Shown: positions 50,585 through 57,870 of the stretch, in pieces
Layout: the number at the start of each line of letters is the position of its first letter
Numbering within the stretch: the stretch's first letter is position 1
Assembly: GCA_016278725.1 (NCBI GenBank)
Contig: JADQBG010000009.1
Span: forward strand, 124,001-188,000
Origin: Actinomycetota bacterium
Lineage (GTDB): Bacteria; Actinomycetota; Thermoleophilia; RBG-16-64-13
Direction: 5' to 3'
Length of the DNA stretch: 64,000 bases
The notes under the pieces: generated by a model
Told to the model about the DNA's origin: nothing
What the model saw: the letters and a program-made list of their open reading frames with translations, nothing else
Database searches by the model: none
Made by a program: the position numbers and the translations under genes

Positions 50585-50822
50585 GCACCACCAACTGTAG
50601 TGCCCGTTGGGGGCTTGGGCAAGCGGAAGCGCTGCCTTCGGTCTGGCTAGCTTCCCGGCAGTTCCCCCATCGAGCACCGCAGGCAGGACTGCGGGGGGCC
50701 TTTAGATTCCCGTGCGGTCCAGTAGATGTTTGGACAGAGAGAAGCGAGAGTATCTCCACAGGGAGCCGGGGGCGGAGCTAGACTGAAGCGGTGAAGGCTA
50801 GACCGCCAGGGAGGGGGCTGCA

Positions 50823-52493
50823 ATGGGCCGGAGCGGTGCAGGTGTAGCATCAGGCCGGGGCGGGGGCCGGACCAAGGGCAACGGTCGCGGCTCCCGTGTT
50901 CTGCCCGCCCTGATCCCCGGTCTCCTTGCCCTGCTCCTCGCGGCCTTTATGCTGGCGGGTTGCGGCGAGGATTCGGGAGACAACTCGTCCGACTCGTCGA
51001 CCACCCCAACCCTGACCGAAGTCTCGTCTCCGGAAGAAGCGGTTCGGGCGGCGCTGGCTTGGGCGACGGCGGCGCCGCTCCGGGTGCGTTTGGGCGGGGA
51101 GGAGGGCTCGGAGGTGCTCTACGGCGCCGGGGGTGAGCCCGGACGGCTCGAATACCTGGGGGATCCCCGGGAGCCGCTTCTGCCCGACCCCCTGGTCTGG
51201 GACGCGGACACCCACTACCTGGATCTGCGGAACTTCTCCGTGCCCCGCATGAGAACGGAGGCGCTGGCCATCGACTTCGCCACCCTCGAGACGGCCGTCG
51301 AGTCGAAGGACGAACAGTGGCGCGAATTCGCGCGCGGCCTGGGGGTCTCTTTCGCCCTCTACCGCTCTCGCGACCCCCTCCGCATGCTGCGAAACTTTGA
51401 TCCGCTTGAAGACGAGCTTCCCGCTCCCGAGGACGGACAGGTGTCCCTCCGCGGCCAAATCGATCCGCACGCCGCCATCGAGTCCGAGTTCCTCGTGGGC
51501 CTGCTCGAGTCGGTGGAAGGGGTCGAGCGCTTCCTGCCCGAGCGTCTGTCGGCGATGTTGGTGCTCTCCGCGGAGGACTGGCGGCCCTTGGAGTTGCGCT
51601 TGTCCTACCCGTCGGAGCCTGAGGCCCAGGAGCTTGTCGCCGAGTTCGAGCGGGCGGAGGAAGGGCCGGAGATCCCCGAGGGCTATCCGCGGCTGAGCGA
51701 TTACACCGAGCCGGCGGCGGATCCGGCAGAGCTCCTGGAGACCGTGGCCGACTGGCTCGACGCGCAACCCGTGGAGGTCATCTACCCGGAGGGTTCGGCC
51801 GTGTTGGACGGCGGGGCGTCCGCCTTCCGCGTGGTCGATCCCCCCGGGGATGGCGCCTGGGCGGCCACGTTTGCGGAGTCGGCGAAGCTGCCCTTGAGCG
51901 CCGGGGACCGCTACTACTGGCAGCGGCCGGGTGAGGGCGAAGCGGGCTGGCTGTCCACCAATTGGGAGGAGTTGCAGTCGGCGGCGCGGTCGAAGCTCGC
52001 CGTGCCGCTGGAGGAGCGCGATGCTCAGACCGCCCAGACGGTTTACGACGCTATCGTGCGGAGCTATCTGCTGGACGTGCTCAACCCACGCTGGTGGGTG
52101 GCTACCGCGCTGCGAAGCGCCTCGACCGACCGCGAAGGCCCGGCGCTGGCCGTGTCCGAGGTGGAGGGAGGCTACGAGCTACGCGGGGGCTTTGTCGATG
52201 ACGCGCTCTACCCCTCCTTGCCGGCCTACGAACTGCTCATCTACGTCGGCAATCCTCCGCCGGGGATCGACGCGGGCGGCGAGGACTACGTCTGGAACTA
52301 CTCACACGAGTATCAATTGGTGCTGCGGGTGGATGCGGACGGGACCCCGCGCGAACTTCGCGTCGAGGGCAACGCACCGGACGGCTTCGCCGAACTGCAG
52401 GACCTGCGCATGACCTTCGCACGCACCGACGAGCGCTTATCGCCACCCGAGGACGCCACCCCGCTGCTTGAGTTGCTCGGAGGGGAGAAGTGA
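50823..52493 (+). CDS. Large lipoprotein, family B
   Basis: 556 residues; N-terminus Gly/Arg-rich, hydrophobic core ending F-M-L-A-G-C-G (Cys47), Ser/Asp linker, then two domains of about 230 residues. Shared phrases with 34452 and 45447 include S-P-E-E-A-V-R-A-A-L-A-W-A-T-A-A-P and V-D-A-D-G-T-P-R-E-L-R-V near the end. GGAGGGGG lies before the ATG, and TAGACT with an upstream TCCACA may be its promoter. The 238 nt before it contain no gene. Starts a three-gene operon. Confidence 0.72.
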   Translation: MGRSGAGVASGRGGGRTKGNGRGSRVLPALIPGLLALLLAAFMLAGCGEDSGDNSSDSSTTPTLTEVSSPEEAVRAALAWATAAPLRVRLGGEEGSEVLYGAGGEPGRLEYLGDPREPLLPDPLVWDADTHYLDLRNFSVPRMRTEALAIDFATLETAVESKDEQWREFARGLGVSFALYRSRDPLRMLRNFDPLEDELPAPEDGQVSLRGQIDPHAAIESEFLVGLLESVEGVERFLPERLSAMLVLSAEDWRPLELRLSYPSEPEAQELVAEFERAEEGPEIPEGYPRLSDYTEPAADPAELLETVADWLDAQPVEVIYPEGSAVLDGGASAFRVVDPPGDGAWAATFAESAKLPLSAGDRYYWQRPGEGEAGWLSTNWEELQSAARSKLAVPLEERDAQTAQTVYDAIVRSYLLDVLNPRWWVATALRSASTDREGPALAVSEVEGGYELRGGFVDDALYPSLPAYELLIYVGNPPPGIDAGGEDYVWNYSHEYQLVLRVDADGTPRELRVEGNAPDGFAELQDLRMTFARTDERLSPPEDATPLLELLGGEK

Positions 52494-52921
52494 TGGCGAC
52501 GGGCGGCTCCTCTGACCTTGCGGCGCGGGAGAGGCCGGAGCGGGGAGCCGAGTCTCCACGAGTTCTTCGGGCGGAGGCCCTCATGGCCCTCGCACTGGTG
52601 GTCGCGGGAACGCTCGCGCCGCTGCTGGTGCTGATTTTGGCCGACTTGGAATCCGCCGGCGGATTGTTCGTCGCGGTGGCCTGCACGGCAGGCGTCATCG
52701 GCGTTGCGGCTTTGTTGTACGGGCTTTGGCTGGTGGCCCGATCCGGCGGAATTTGGTCGGGATGGACCGGCGGTCGGAGCTGGAGAGCCAGTCGGAGCAC
52801 TGAAAGTATCACCGCCCGCTCGCGCGCACTGCTCTGGCTTGCCGTCGGCGTCTATCTGGTCGTCTGGCAGGTGGGCCTCTTCGGCGTTGGGTTTCTGCTG
52901 TTCTTCTCGGACACGCGGTGA
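52493..52921 (+). CDS. Small membrane protein
   Basis: 142 residues with about three to four hydrophobic helices (EALMALALVVAGTLAPLLVL; ALLWLAVGVYLVVWQVGLFG). Its ATG shares a base with the lipoprotein stop (TGATG). No family recognised; co-transcribed with the two flanking lipoproteins. Confidence 0.62.
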   Translation: MATGGSSDLAARERPERGAESPRVLRAEALMALALVVAGTLAPLLVLILADLESAGGLFVAVACTAGVIGVAALLYGLWLVARSGGIWSGWTGGRSWRASRSTESITARSRALLWLAVGVYLVVWQVGLFGVGFLLFFSDTR

Positions 52922-52961
52922 CGGGATGCTCCTTGCCCACAGCGGATTCGGAGGATCAGGG

Positions 52962-53639
52962 GTGTGGACGATAAAGCGGGTTCGGAGGAGGATCTTGCGG
53001 ATACTGCCGGTGATCGCCATACTGGCCGCCCTGTTCGGTAGCGGCTGCACGGCCGCTGATCAGTCGGTGACGGCCACGGACGAGCCTGCGATCACCTACG
53101 CCGAGGGTGGAGTGAACGAGGGCTTTGCCGAGACGTTCGCCTCGGGGCCTAAGTCGGGCTTTTGGGCGGGCAATGTCGAGACCGTCCCCGAACGCCCCGC
53201 TGCCCTACCCGAGAGCTTCTACCAAAAGCCGTCCCAGCCGCCAAAAGGATATCCGGACGAAGTCTACTGGGGCGCCGGCAGGATTCGACTCCGCGCGCCG
53301 TCCTCCGTCCCCGATCCGCTCTGGGTCTTCGCAGACGAACTCGACAAGCAGCGGCTGGATGAGATTGTTGCCGAGGCGATCGCCGAAGGTCGAGTGGTCG
53401 TCGTCTATGCCCGTCGCTACTTCAGCCTGGTGGGGACGGTCGGCCCGCCCAATCCCTTCGACGAGCCCACGATGCGAAGCTACGGCATGACCCTCACCTG
53501 GGCGCCGTGGAACGAGTCCTCCCCGCGCATGGGCTCGCCCTACTGGTCCACGCCTCCGGAAGCCGGAGAACCCACCCGGGATGCCGTGTACGCTCTTATG
53601 GCCATGGAGACGGTGGCGGAGGAGGTGGACGATGAGTGA
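52962..53639 (+). CDS. Lipoprotein with G-F-W-A-G-N domain
   Basis: 225 residues with GTG start and GGAGG at 6 nt. Basic start, lipobox L-F-G-S-G-C-T (Cys29). The mature part carries G-F-W-A-G-N-V-E-T-V-P-E-R-P and D-P-L-W-V-F-A-D-E-L followed by G-R-V-V-V-V-Y-A-R, a domain also found twice in the module 4 membrane protein. Longer frames open upstream at 52704 but lack a signal peptide. Confidence 0.7.
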   Translation: MWTIKRVRRRILRILPVIAILAALFGSGCTAADQSVTATDEPAITYAEGGVNEGFAETFASGPKSGFWAGNVETVPERPAALPESFYQKPSQPPKGYPDEVYWGAGRIRLRAPSSVPDPLWVFADELDKQRLDEIVAEAIAEGRVVVVYARRYFSLVGTVGPPNPFDEPTMRSYGMTLTWAPWNESSPRMGSPYWSTPPEAGEPTRDAVYALMAMETVAEEVDDE

Positions 53640-53789
53640 GCGCTGCCGGAGCGGCGAGCGGAGAGGAGGTGAGAACGGGGGTAGTCGAACCTTCCTGTCG
53701 GCCCCTTCTGGGGAAGCTGGAGGGACAGGCGCGGGTGGCCCAAAAGAACGGGATTAGGCTGGCGCGGTACTCGTGTTACGATGTCTTAC

Positions 53790-54008
53790 ATGAAGACAAC
53801 GCTGACCATCCGCCTCGACGAAGACCTGCAGCGCGAACTCGATCGCCTGGCCGCCGAAACCGGACGCACTCGGAGCGACATCGCGCGGGACGCTCTTCGT
53901 CGCCAGCTCGCGCTTCTTCGGTTTGAGCAACTCCGAGGCCGAGTCCTGCCCTTCGCCGAGGCGCGCGGCCTTCTCACCGACGAGGACGTGTTCGACATCG
54001 TCTCGTGA
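53790..54008 (+). CDS. vapB: Ribbon-helix-helix antitoxin (VapB-like)
   Basis: 72 residues: M-K-T-T-L-T-I-R-L-D-E-D-L-Q-R-E-L, then TGRTRSDIARDALRRQLALL. TACGAT ends 7 nt before this ATG, so the transcript may be leaderless; an ATG at 53781 would overlap that box. GTGA overlap with the toxin. Confidence 0.85.
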   Translation: MKTTLTIRLDEDLQRELDRLAAETGRTRSDIARDALRRQLALLRFEQLRGRVLPFAEARGLLTDEDVFDIVS

Positions 54009-54415
54009 AGGTTTTTCTCGACACGAACGTGCTAGTGAGCGCGTTCGCGACTCGAGGACTCTGCGCCGACTTAGTGCGGCACGTCTTGGCTGAGCACGAG
54101 CTCCTGGTCGGCGAGGTCGTGCTAACTGAACTCGAGCGGGTTCTGACGGAGCGGATGGCCGTACCCGGGAGAACGGTCGCCGAAATCGAAGAGCTGCTCC
54201 GCGGCCAGACCGTCGTTCCGCAACCTCCACGTCACCTGAGGCTCGGACTCCGGGATTCCGATGACGAGTGGGTGGTTGCTTCGGCCAAATCCGGCGGAGT
54301 CGAAGTGCTCGTGACCGGCGATGATGACATTCTTGCGGAAAAGCAGAGACTCCCCGTCCCAGTTCAGTCGCCCAGGGATTTCTGGAATTCTCAGCGGCGG
54401 ACCGGGTCTGAATGA
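54005..54415 (+). CDS. vapC: PIN-domain toxin (VapC-like, COG1569 type)
   Basis: 136 residues: V-F-L-D-T-N-V-L-V-S-A-F-A-T-R-G (first Asp), T-E-L-E-R-V-L (Glu), D-S-D-D-E-W-V-V-A-S-A and V-T-G-D-D-D-I-L. A complete PIN active site. GTG start overlapping the antitoxin stop. Confidence 0.88.
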   Translation: MKVFLDTNVLVSAFATRGLCADLVRHVLAEHELLVGEVVLTELERVLTERMAVPGRTVAEIEELLRGQTVVPQPPRHLRLGLRDSDDEWVVASAKSGGVEVLVTGDDDILAEKQRLPVPVQSPRDFWNSQRRTGSE

Positions 54416-54504
54416 GCCTCACTGAGTTAGGCGCGCTCCGTGAGCCACTGCTGGTGCGCGTGCACCCGGCGGGTGTACAATTGAGGGGATGAAAGGAGCG
54501 GTGC

Positions 54505-54783
54505 ATGGAATCATCCGTCAACAAGACGCGGCGACTGAGCATCAGGGCATCATCCGAGGAGAAGGAACTTCTGGCACAGGCAGCTGATCTTACCCGCACG
54601 ACCATTAGTCAGTTCGTCCTGCGTGAGGCGCTCGACGCGGCGGAGCAGTTACTCATGGACCGCACCCGCTTTTCTCTGGACGATGAAGCCTGGCAGGAGT
54701 TCGTTGATCGTCTCGACCGACCTCCCAGGGAGCTGCCTGAGATCCGGCGTTTGATGCGGAAACCTTCGCCGTTCGACGAGTAA
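54505..54783 (+). CDS. DUF1778 (TacA-like) antitoxin
   Basis: 92 residues: R-L-S-I-R-A-S-S-E-E-K-E-L-L-A-Q-A-A, then R-T-T-I-S-Q-F-V-L-R-E-A-L, the DUF1778 RHH fold. The C-terminal part ends L-D-R-P-P-R-E-L-P-E-I-R-R-L-M, the toxin-neutralising segment typical of the family. AAAGGAG before the ATG. Confidence 0.88.
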   Translation: MESSVNKTRRLSIRASSEEKELLAQAADLTRTTISQFVLREALDAAEQLLMDRTRFSLDDEAWQEFVDRLDRPPRELPEIRRLMRKPSPFDE

Positions 54784-54784
54784 A

Positions 54785-55288
54785 GTGCCGCCGCTCCAGC
54801 GCCCTGCGCTGCTCTCAGAGCATCATCGTGTCGATCGGTTTAATTGCGGCAACGACGCGCTCAATCACTTCCTCGAGCGCTTTGCCCTGGAAAACCAGAA
54901 GAGCGGAAAATCGAGGACGTACGTCGCGGCGAGGAAGGGGATGGCCGTCGCCTATTACAGCCTTGCTCCGGCAAGCGTCGAAGTGGCGGAAGTGCCGGCG
55001 AGGGTGGCTCGGGGCCAGGGCAGGGCAGAGATCCCCGTCATACTCCTTGGCCGGTTGGCGGTCGACCTTCGAGAGCAGGGGACCGGCTTGGGCGGGCAGA
55101 TGTTGCTTGATGCGCTGCGTCGGGCGGTGGAGGGGGCCGAGGTGATCGGGGGGAGAGCCGTGCTGGTCCACGCCGTGGACGAGCGCGCTCGAAAGTTCTA
55201 TCTCCATCATGGATTTGAAGAGTCGCCTGGCGATCTGCTCCACCTGCTCCTTCTGATAAAGGATATTCGCAAAACGCTCGGGCTGTGA
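54785..55288 (+). CDS. GNAT acetyltransferase toxin (TacT-like)
   Basis: 167 residues. F-N-C-G-N-D-A-L-N-H-F-L near the start and L-A-V-D-L-R-E-Q-G-T-G-L-G-G-Q-M-L (acetyl-CoA binding loop Q/R-x-x-G-x-G/A) mark the GNAT toxins that acetylate aminoacyl-tRNA. F-Y-L-H-H-G-F-E ends the fold. Starts with GTG 1 nt after the antitoxin stop. Confidence 0.88.
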   Translation: MPPLQRPALLSEHHRVDRFNCGNDALNHFLERFALENQKSGKSRTYVAARKGMAVAYYSLAPASVEVAEVPARVARGQGRAEIPVILLGRLAVDLREQGTGLGGQMLLDALRRAVEGAEVIGGRAVLVHAVDERARKFYLHHGFEESPGDLLHLLLLIKDIRKTLGL

Positions 55289-55324
55289 CTCAGCAAGGAC
55301 TTCTCCTGATTCCTTTGCGACCCC

Positions 55325-55459
55325 GGACTTGGTGGCGGGAGCTCTCGCAACAAGCGACCGCCTCTCCAGGTCCTCGAGAAAGGCTCTACTGTCGGCATGG
55401 AAGCGATCGGTGTGATCGAATGCTGCGACCAAGACATTCGCGTCGACGACAGGGATCAA
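55325..55459 (-). pseudogene. PIN toxin 5' fragment
   Basis: M-I-P-V-V-D-A-N-V-L-V-A-A-F-D-H-T-D-R-F then F-L-E-D-L-E-R-R: the first 45 codons of a PIN protein. Beyond about 55325 homology stops near the 3' end of the convergent GNAT gene; the long open frame further left is antisense to that gene. Confidence 0.6.
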
Positions 55460-55483
55460 GGAAGCTCTAACCGGTTTCGGTCT

Positions 55484-55678
55484 TCATTCAGCACATCGGT
55501 GGGCGGTGGCTCCCTCTGGGGCCGTCTTGCTTGCCTCCTCGCCGAGTTTCAAGAACCGGTCGAGCCATCCTCCTGCTTTGCCTTCCTCGCGCGGCTTGTC
55601 GAGTTCCCCCGCCAACCAGCGCTGTAGCCGTATAGCTGTATAACGTAGAGGGGCCTTCCTGGCCCCCAATTTAGGCAA
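55484..55678 (-). pseudogene. Decayed antitoxin upstream of the PIN fragment
   Basis: The frame ends W-L-D-R-F-L-K-L-G-E-E-A-S-K-T-A-P-E-G-A-T, like the toxin-binding tail of VapB-type antitoxins; the DNA-binding part is not clear. Position and strand match the PIN fragment just downstream. Confidence 0.4.
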
Positions 55679-55749
55679 ATGGGCCGTCCAAGAGGTTAGA
55701 CTCGAGGAGAAGCTCGAGAAGCTGCGATGAGGGGGGGAGGGTAGCAGCC

Positions 55750-56163
55750 ATGATTCGTCGTCATCTTCTCGCGATCGGTCTGCCGAGTCTCCTCTTGATC
55801 GCTGTCGCCGTGCTCCTCGTTACTGGCTGCGCGCCGGCGTTGGAGGCTGAAGATGTGACCCAGCTTCGGGTGCGCGTCTTGGGCGGCAATGAGATCGAAC
55901 TGGACGGGGAGGTGGGCCAGCGTTGGGCCGAGCGGCTAACCACCGCCTTTGAGGCGCAGGAGGGTGGAACGACGGAGCTCTGCGACTGCGCGGAGGAAAT
56001 GTGGGTGACCCTGGCGCGCACCGGCGACCGTGACCTGGAGCTTGCCCGCATCGCCGATGGCGTCCGCGCTTCCGCGGTCGGGATGCCCGTGCGGCAGTAC
56101 GGAGAGGGACCTCTGAGCGAGGCCCTCGACGCGCTCCAAAGGGACCTGAGTCTGGACAATTAG
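55750..56163 (+). CDS. Small lipoprotein, family A
   Basis: 137 residues; signal peptide ending L-L-V-T-G-C-A (Cys27). Mature part: V-T-Q-L-R-V-R-V-L-G-G-N-E-I-E-L, W-A-E-R-L-T-T-A-F-E and D-R-D-L-E-L-A-R, colinear with the lipoprotein at 33402. An extra C-D-C motif at about residue 77 is not in the relative. GGGGGGAGG before the ATG. Confidence 0.7.
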   Translation: MIRRHLLAIGLPSLLLIAVAVLLVTGCAPALEAEDVTQLRVRVLGGNEIELDGEVGQRWAERLTTAFEAQEGGTTELCDCAEEMWVTLARTGDRDLELARIADGVRASAVGMPVRQYGEGPLSEALDALQRDLSLDN

Positions 56164-56269
56164 GTGACTCCTCCTTCGGGGTGTTCGTCCTGGTTCCATC
56201 TAACCTACCTTCGCCCTCTACGCTGCTTCACTCCTCTAACGATCTTGGTATAGGTGGAGCAGTGGGCGG

Positions 56270-56389
56270 GACGAGTTCCAAGTCTACGTCGGGCGGGACG
56301 CGCGAATGATGAACCTGCTCTACCGGCTAAGCCCACGGCGGGCCACTCACTTCATGTACAAGCGGATGAAGGAGTTGCTCCCGGATTGA
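56270..56389 (+). pseudogene. C-terminal fragment of a short-chain dehydrogenase
   Basis: Forty codons reading D-E-F-Q-V-Y-V-G-R-D-A-R-M-M-N-L-L-Y-R-L, then S-P-R-R-A-T-H-F-M-Y-K-R-M-K, as in the C-terminus of many SDR oxidoreductases, to a TGA. No Rossmann part is present. Confidence 0.6.
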
Positions 56390-56455
56390 GCCGGAATGTA
56401 GAATATTTGTGCTACCTTCAAAAGAGTGTAACCACGCAGGAAACGAGGGCGCGGC

Positions 56456-56683
56456 ATGCAGAGAGAGGTGAAGCTGCGGAAGGCGGGCGGATCGATCAGC
56501 GCCACCCTTCCTAAGGACATGGCCGAACGACTGCAGCTCGAGGCCGGCGATTCCGTTATCGCCATAGAGACGGAGCGGGGCATCCTCCTGACCCCTTACG
56601 ACCGCGATTTGGAGGAGGCACTCGCAGTTGGTTCAAAGGTGATGAAGAAGTATCGCAATGCCCTGCGGGAGTTGGCGAAGTAG
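56456..56683 (+). CDS. AbrB/MazE-type antitoxin of Doc
   Basis: 75 residues: V-K-L-R-K-A-G-G-S-I-S-A-T-L-P-K-D-M-A-E, an AbrB swapped-hairpin motif; then D-R-D-L-E-E-A-L and a basic helix. GAGG before the ATG and TAGAAT at 56398-56403 as a possible -10. Paired with the Fic/Doc toxin 6 nt downstream. Confidence 0.86.
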   Translation: MQREVKLRKAGGSISATLPKDMAERLQLEAGDSVIAIETERGILLTPYDRDLEEALAVGSKVMKKYRNALRELAK

Positions 56684-56689
56684 CCTGAC

Positions 56690-57097
56690 GTGGCGTCGCC
56701 TTCGCAGCCGCTTTGGTTGAGTAAAGAGGCAGTTGAGGCGCTGCAACTGGATCTCATCCGCGTACACGGAGGGATGCCCGGTCTGCGCGACGACGCGGGC
56801 TTGGAATCTGCCCTTGCCCGGCCCCGGAATCGCTTCGCATACCACCCCGAGGCCGATGCGGCAGAACTCGCTGCGGCCTACGGCTTCGGGCTCGCGCGTA
56901 ATCACCCGTTCCACGACGGTAACAAGCGCATTGCCTTCGTCGCGATCGCCGTGTTCGCAGGGCTGAACGGGTACCGATTCGAGGCCTTGGAGGAGGAAGT
57001 GGTCGCGGTGATGCGGGCGTTGGCGGCCGGGGAAGTGACTGAGAAAGCCCTCGCGAAGTGGGTTCGCGCGCATCTAGTAGGCTCCGAAGGCGAATAA
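56690..57097 (+). CDS. doc: Doc-type Fic toxin
   Basis: 135 residues with GTG start. Catalytic Fic motif H-P-F-H-D-G-N-K-R at about residue 72, preceded by V-H-G-G-M-P-G-L-R-D. Doc proteins phosphorylate EF-Tu (established for P1 Doc). All motif residues are intact, so probably active. Confidence 0.9.
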   Translation: MASPSQPLWLSKEAVEALQLDLIRVHGGMPGLRDDAGLESALARPRNRFAYHPEADAAELAAAYGFGLARNHPFHDGNKRIAFVAIAVFAGLNGYRFEALEEEVVAVMRALAAGEVTEKALAKWVRAHLVGSEGE

Positions 57098-57127
57098 CAC
57101 AGGCCCACACCAAGAATTCTCTCTGCA

Positions 57128-57160
57128 TGTCAATCAAACTCACCGGATTGACGTGTAGTA
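57128..57160 (+). promoter_or_regulatory. Sigma-module promoter motif 4
   Basis: TGTCAATC (57128-57135), 17 nt, GTGTAGTA (57153-57160). Confidence 0.6.
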
Positions 57161-57240
57161 GATAAGAAAGTCAAAGTCGGCGAGGGTGGGTCTGCGCGTG
57201 AGATGCCCACATCCGAGGGTGGACGCGGGCGCGCAGCCCT

Positions 57241-57870
57241 ATGTCGCCACAGCTGGGGAGAGGATCCGGCATCTCGAAGAGTTGGCTCGACAGGCAGAGC
57301 ACCACGACATCCGCCGCCAGCTCGGTGGGCGAGGACGGTGCGGGCGGGAGCTCCCGGTCAAGCGAGAGCGGTGTCACCGGCCGAGCAGTCTATGCCTCTC
57401 CCGAAGCGGTCTTCCGCGACCACTACCTGCCGCTTGCCCGGGCGCTCTCGGTGGTCGCGGGCAATCCGGAACTGGCCGAAGAAGCGGTGCAGGAGGCCTT
57501 CTCCCGGCTCTGCCGGAACTGGAAAAAGGTCTCGGAGTACGAGGATCAAGTGGCTTGGGTCAGGCGAGTCGCCATCAACCTGATCCGCGATCAGCGGCGC
57601 TCGCTGCGGAGGCAGGTCAACCTGCTGTTGCGGCTGGAGAGGCAGCCCCGGCACGCCCACCCGCCCCGCACCGCCGACCCTGAACTCTGGGACGCGGTCC
57701 GCGCGCTCCCGCTCAAGCAGCGCACTGCGGTGGCCCTCTTCTACGTGGCGGACCTCTCCGTGGACCAGACCGCCGAGGCCATGGGGGTCTCGCGCGGCAG
57801 CGTCGTCAAACACCTCGACCGGGCACGTAAACGCCTGAAAACCATGCTGGAGGACGTCGGTAATGAGTAG
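57241..57870 (+). CDS. ECF-type sigma factor, module 4
   Basis: 209 residues. Region 2: A-E-E-A-V-Q-E-A-F-S-R-L-C-R-N-W, W-V-R-R-V-A-I-N-L-I-R-D. Region 4: ALPLKQRTAVALFYVADLSV, then G-S-V-V-K-H-L-D-R-A-R. Closest to module 3. The first 45 residues are Ser/Gly-rich, so the true start may lie further in. Overlaps the next gene by 8 nt. Confidence 0.88.
   Translation: MSPQLGRGSGISKSWLDRQSTTTSAASSVGEDGAGGSSRSSESGVTGRAVYASPEAVFRDHYLPLARALSVVAGNPELAEEAVQEAFSRLCRNWKKVSEYEDQVAWVRRVAINLIRDQRRSLRRQVNLLLRLERQPRHAHPPRTADPELWDAVRALPLKQRTAVALFYVADLSVDQTAEAMGVSRGSVVKHLDRARKRLKTMLEDVGNE

Noticed and set aside
54815-55459. 214-codon minus-strand frame read as one PIN protein
   Set aside because: Only the first 45 codons resemble PIN; the rest is antisense to the GNAT toxin gene.
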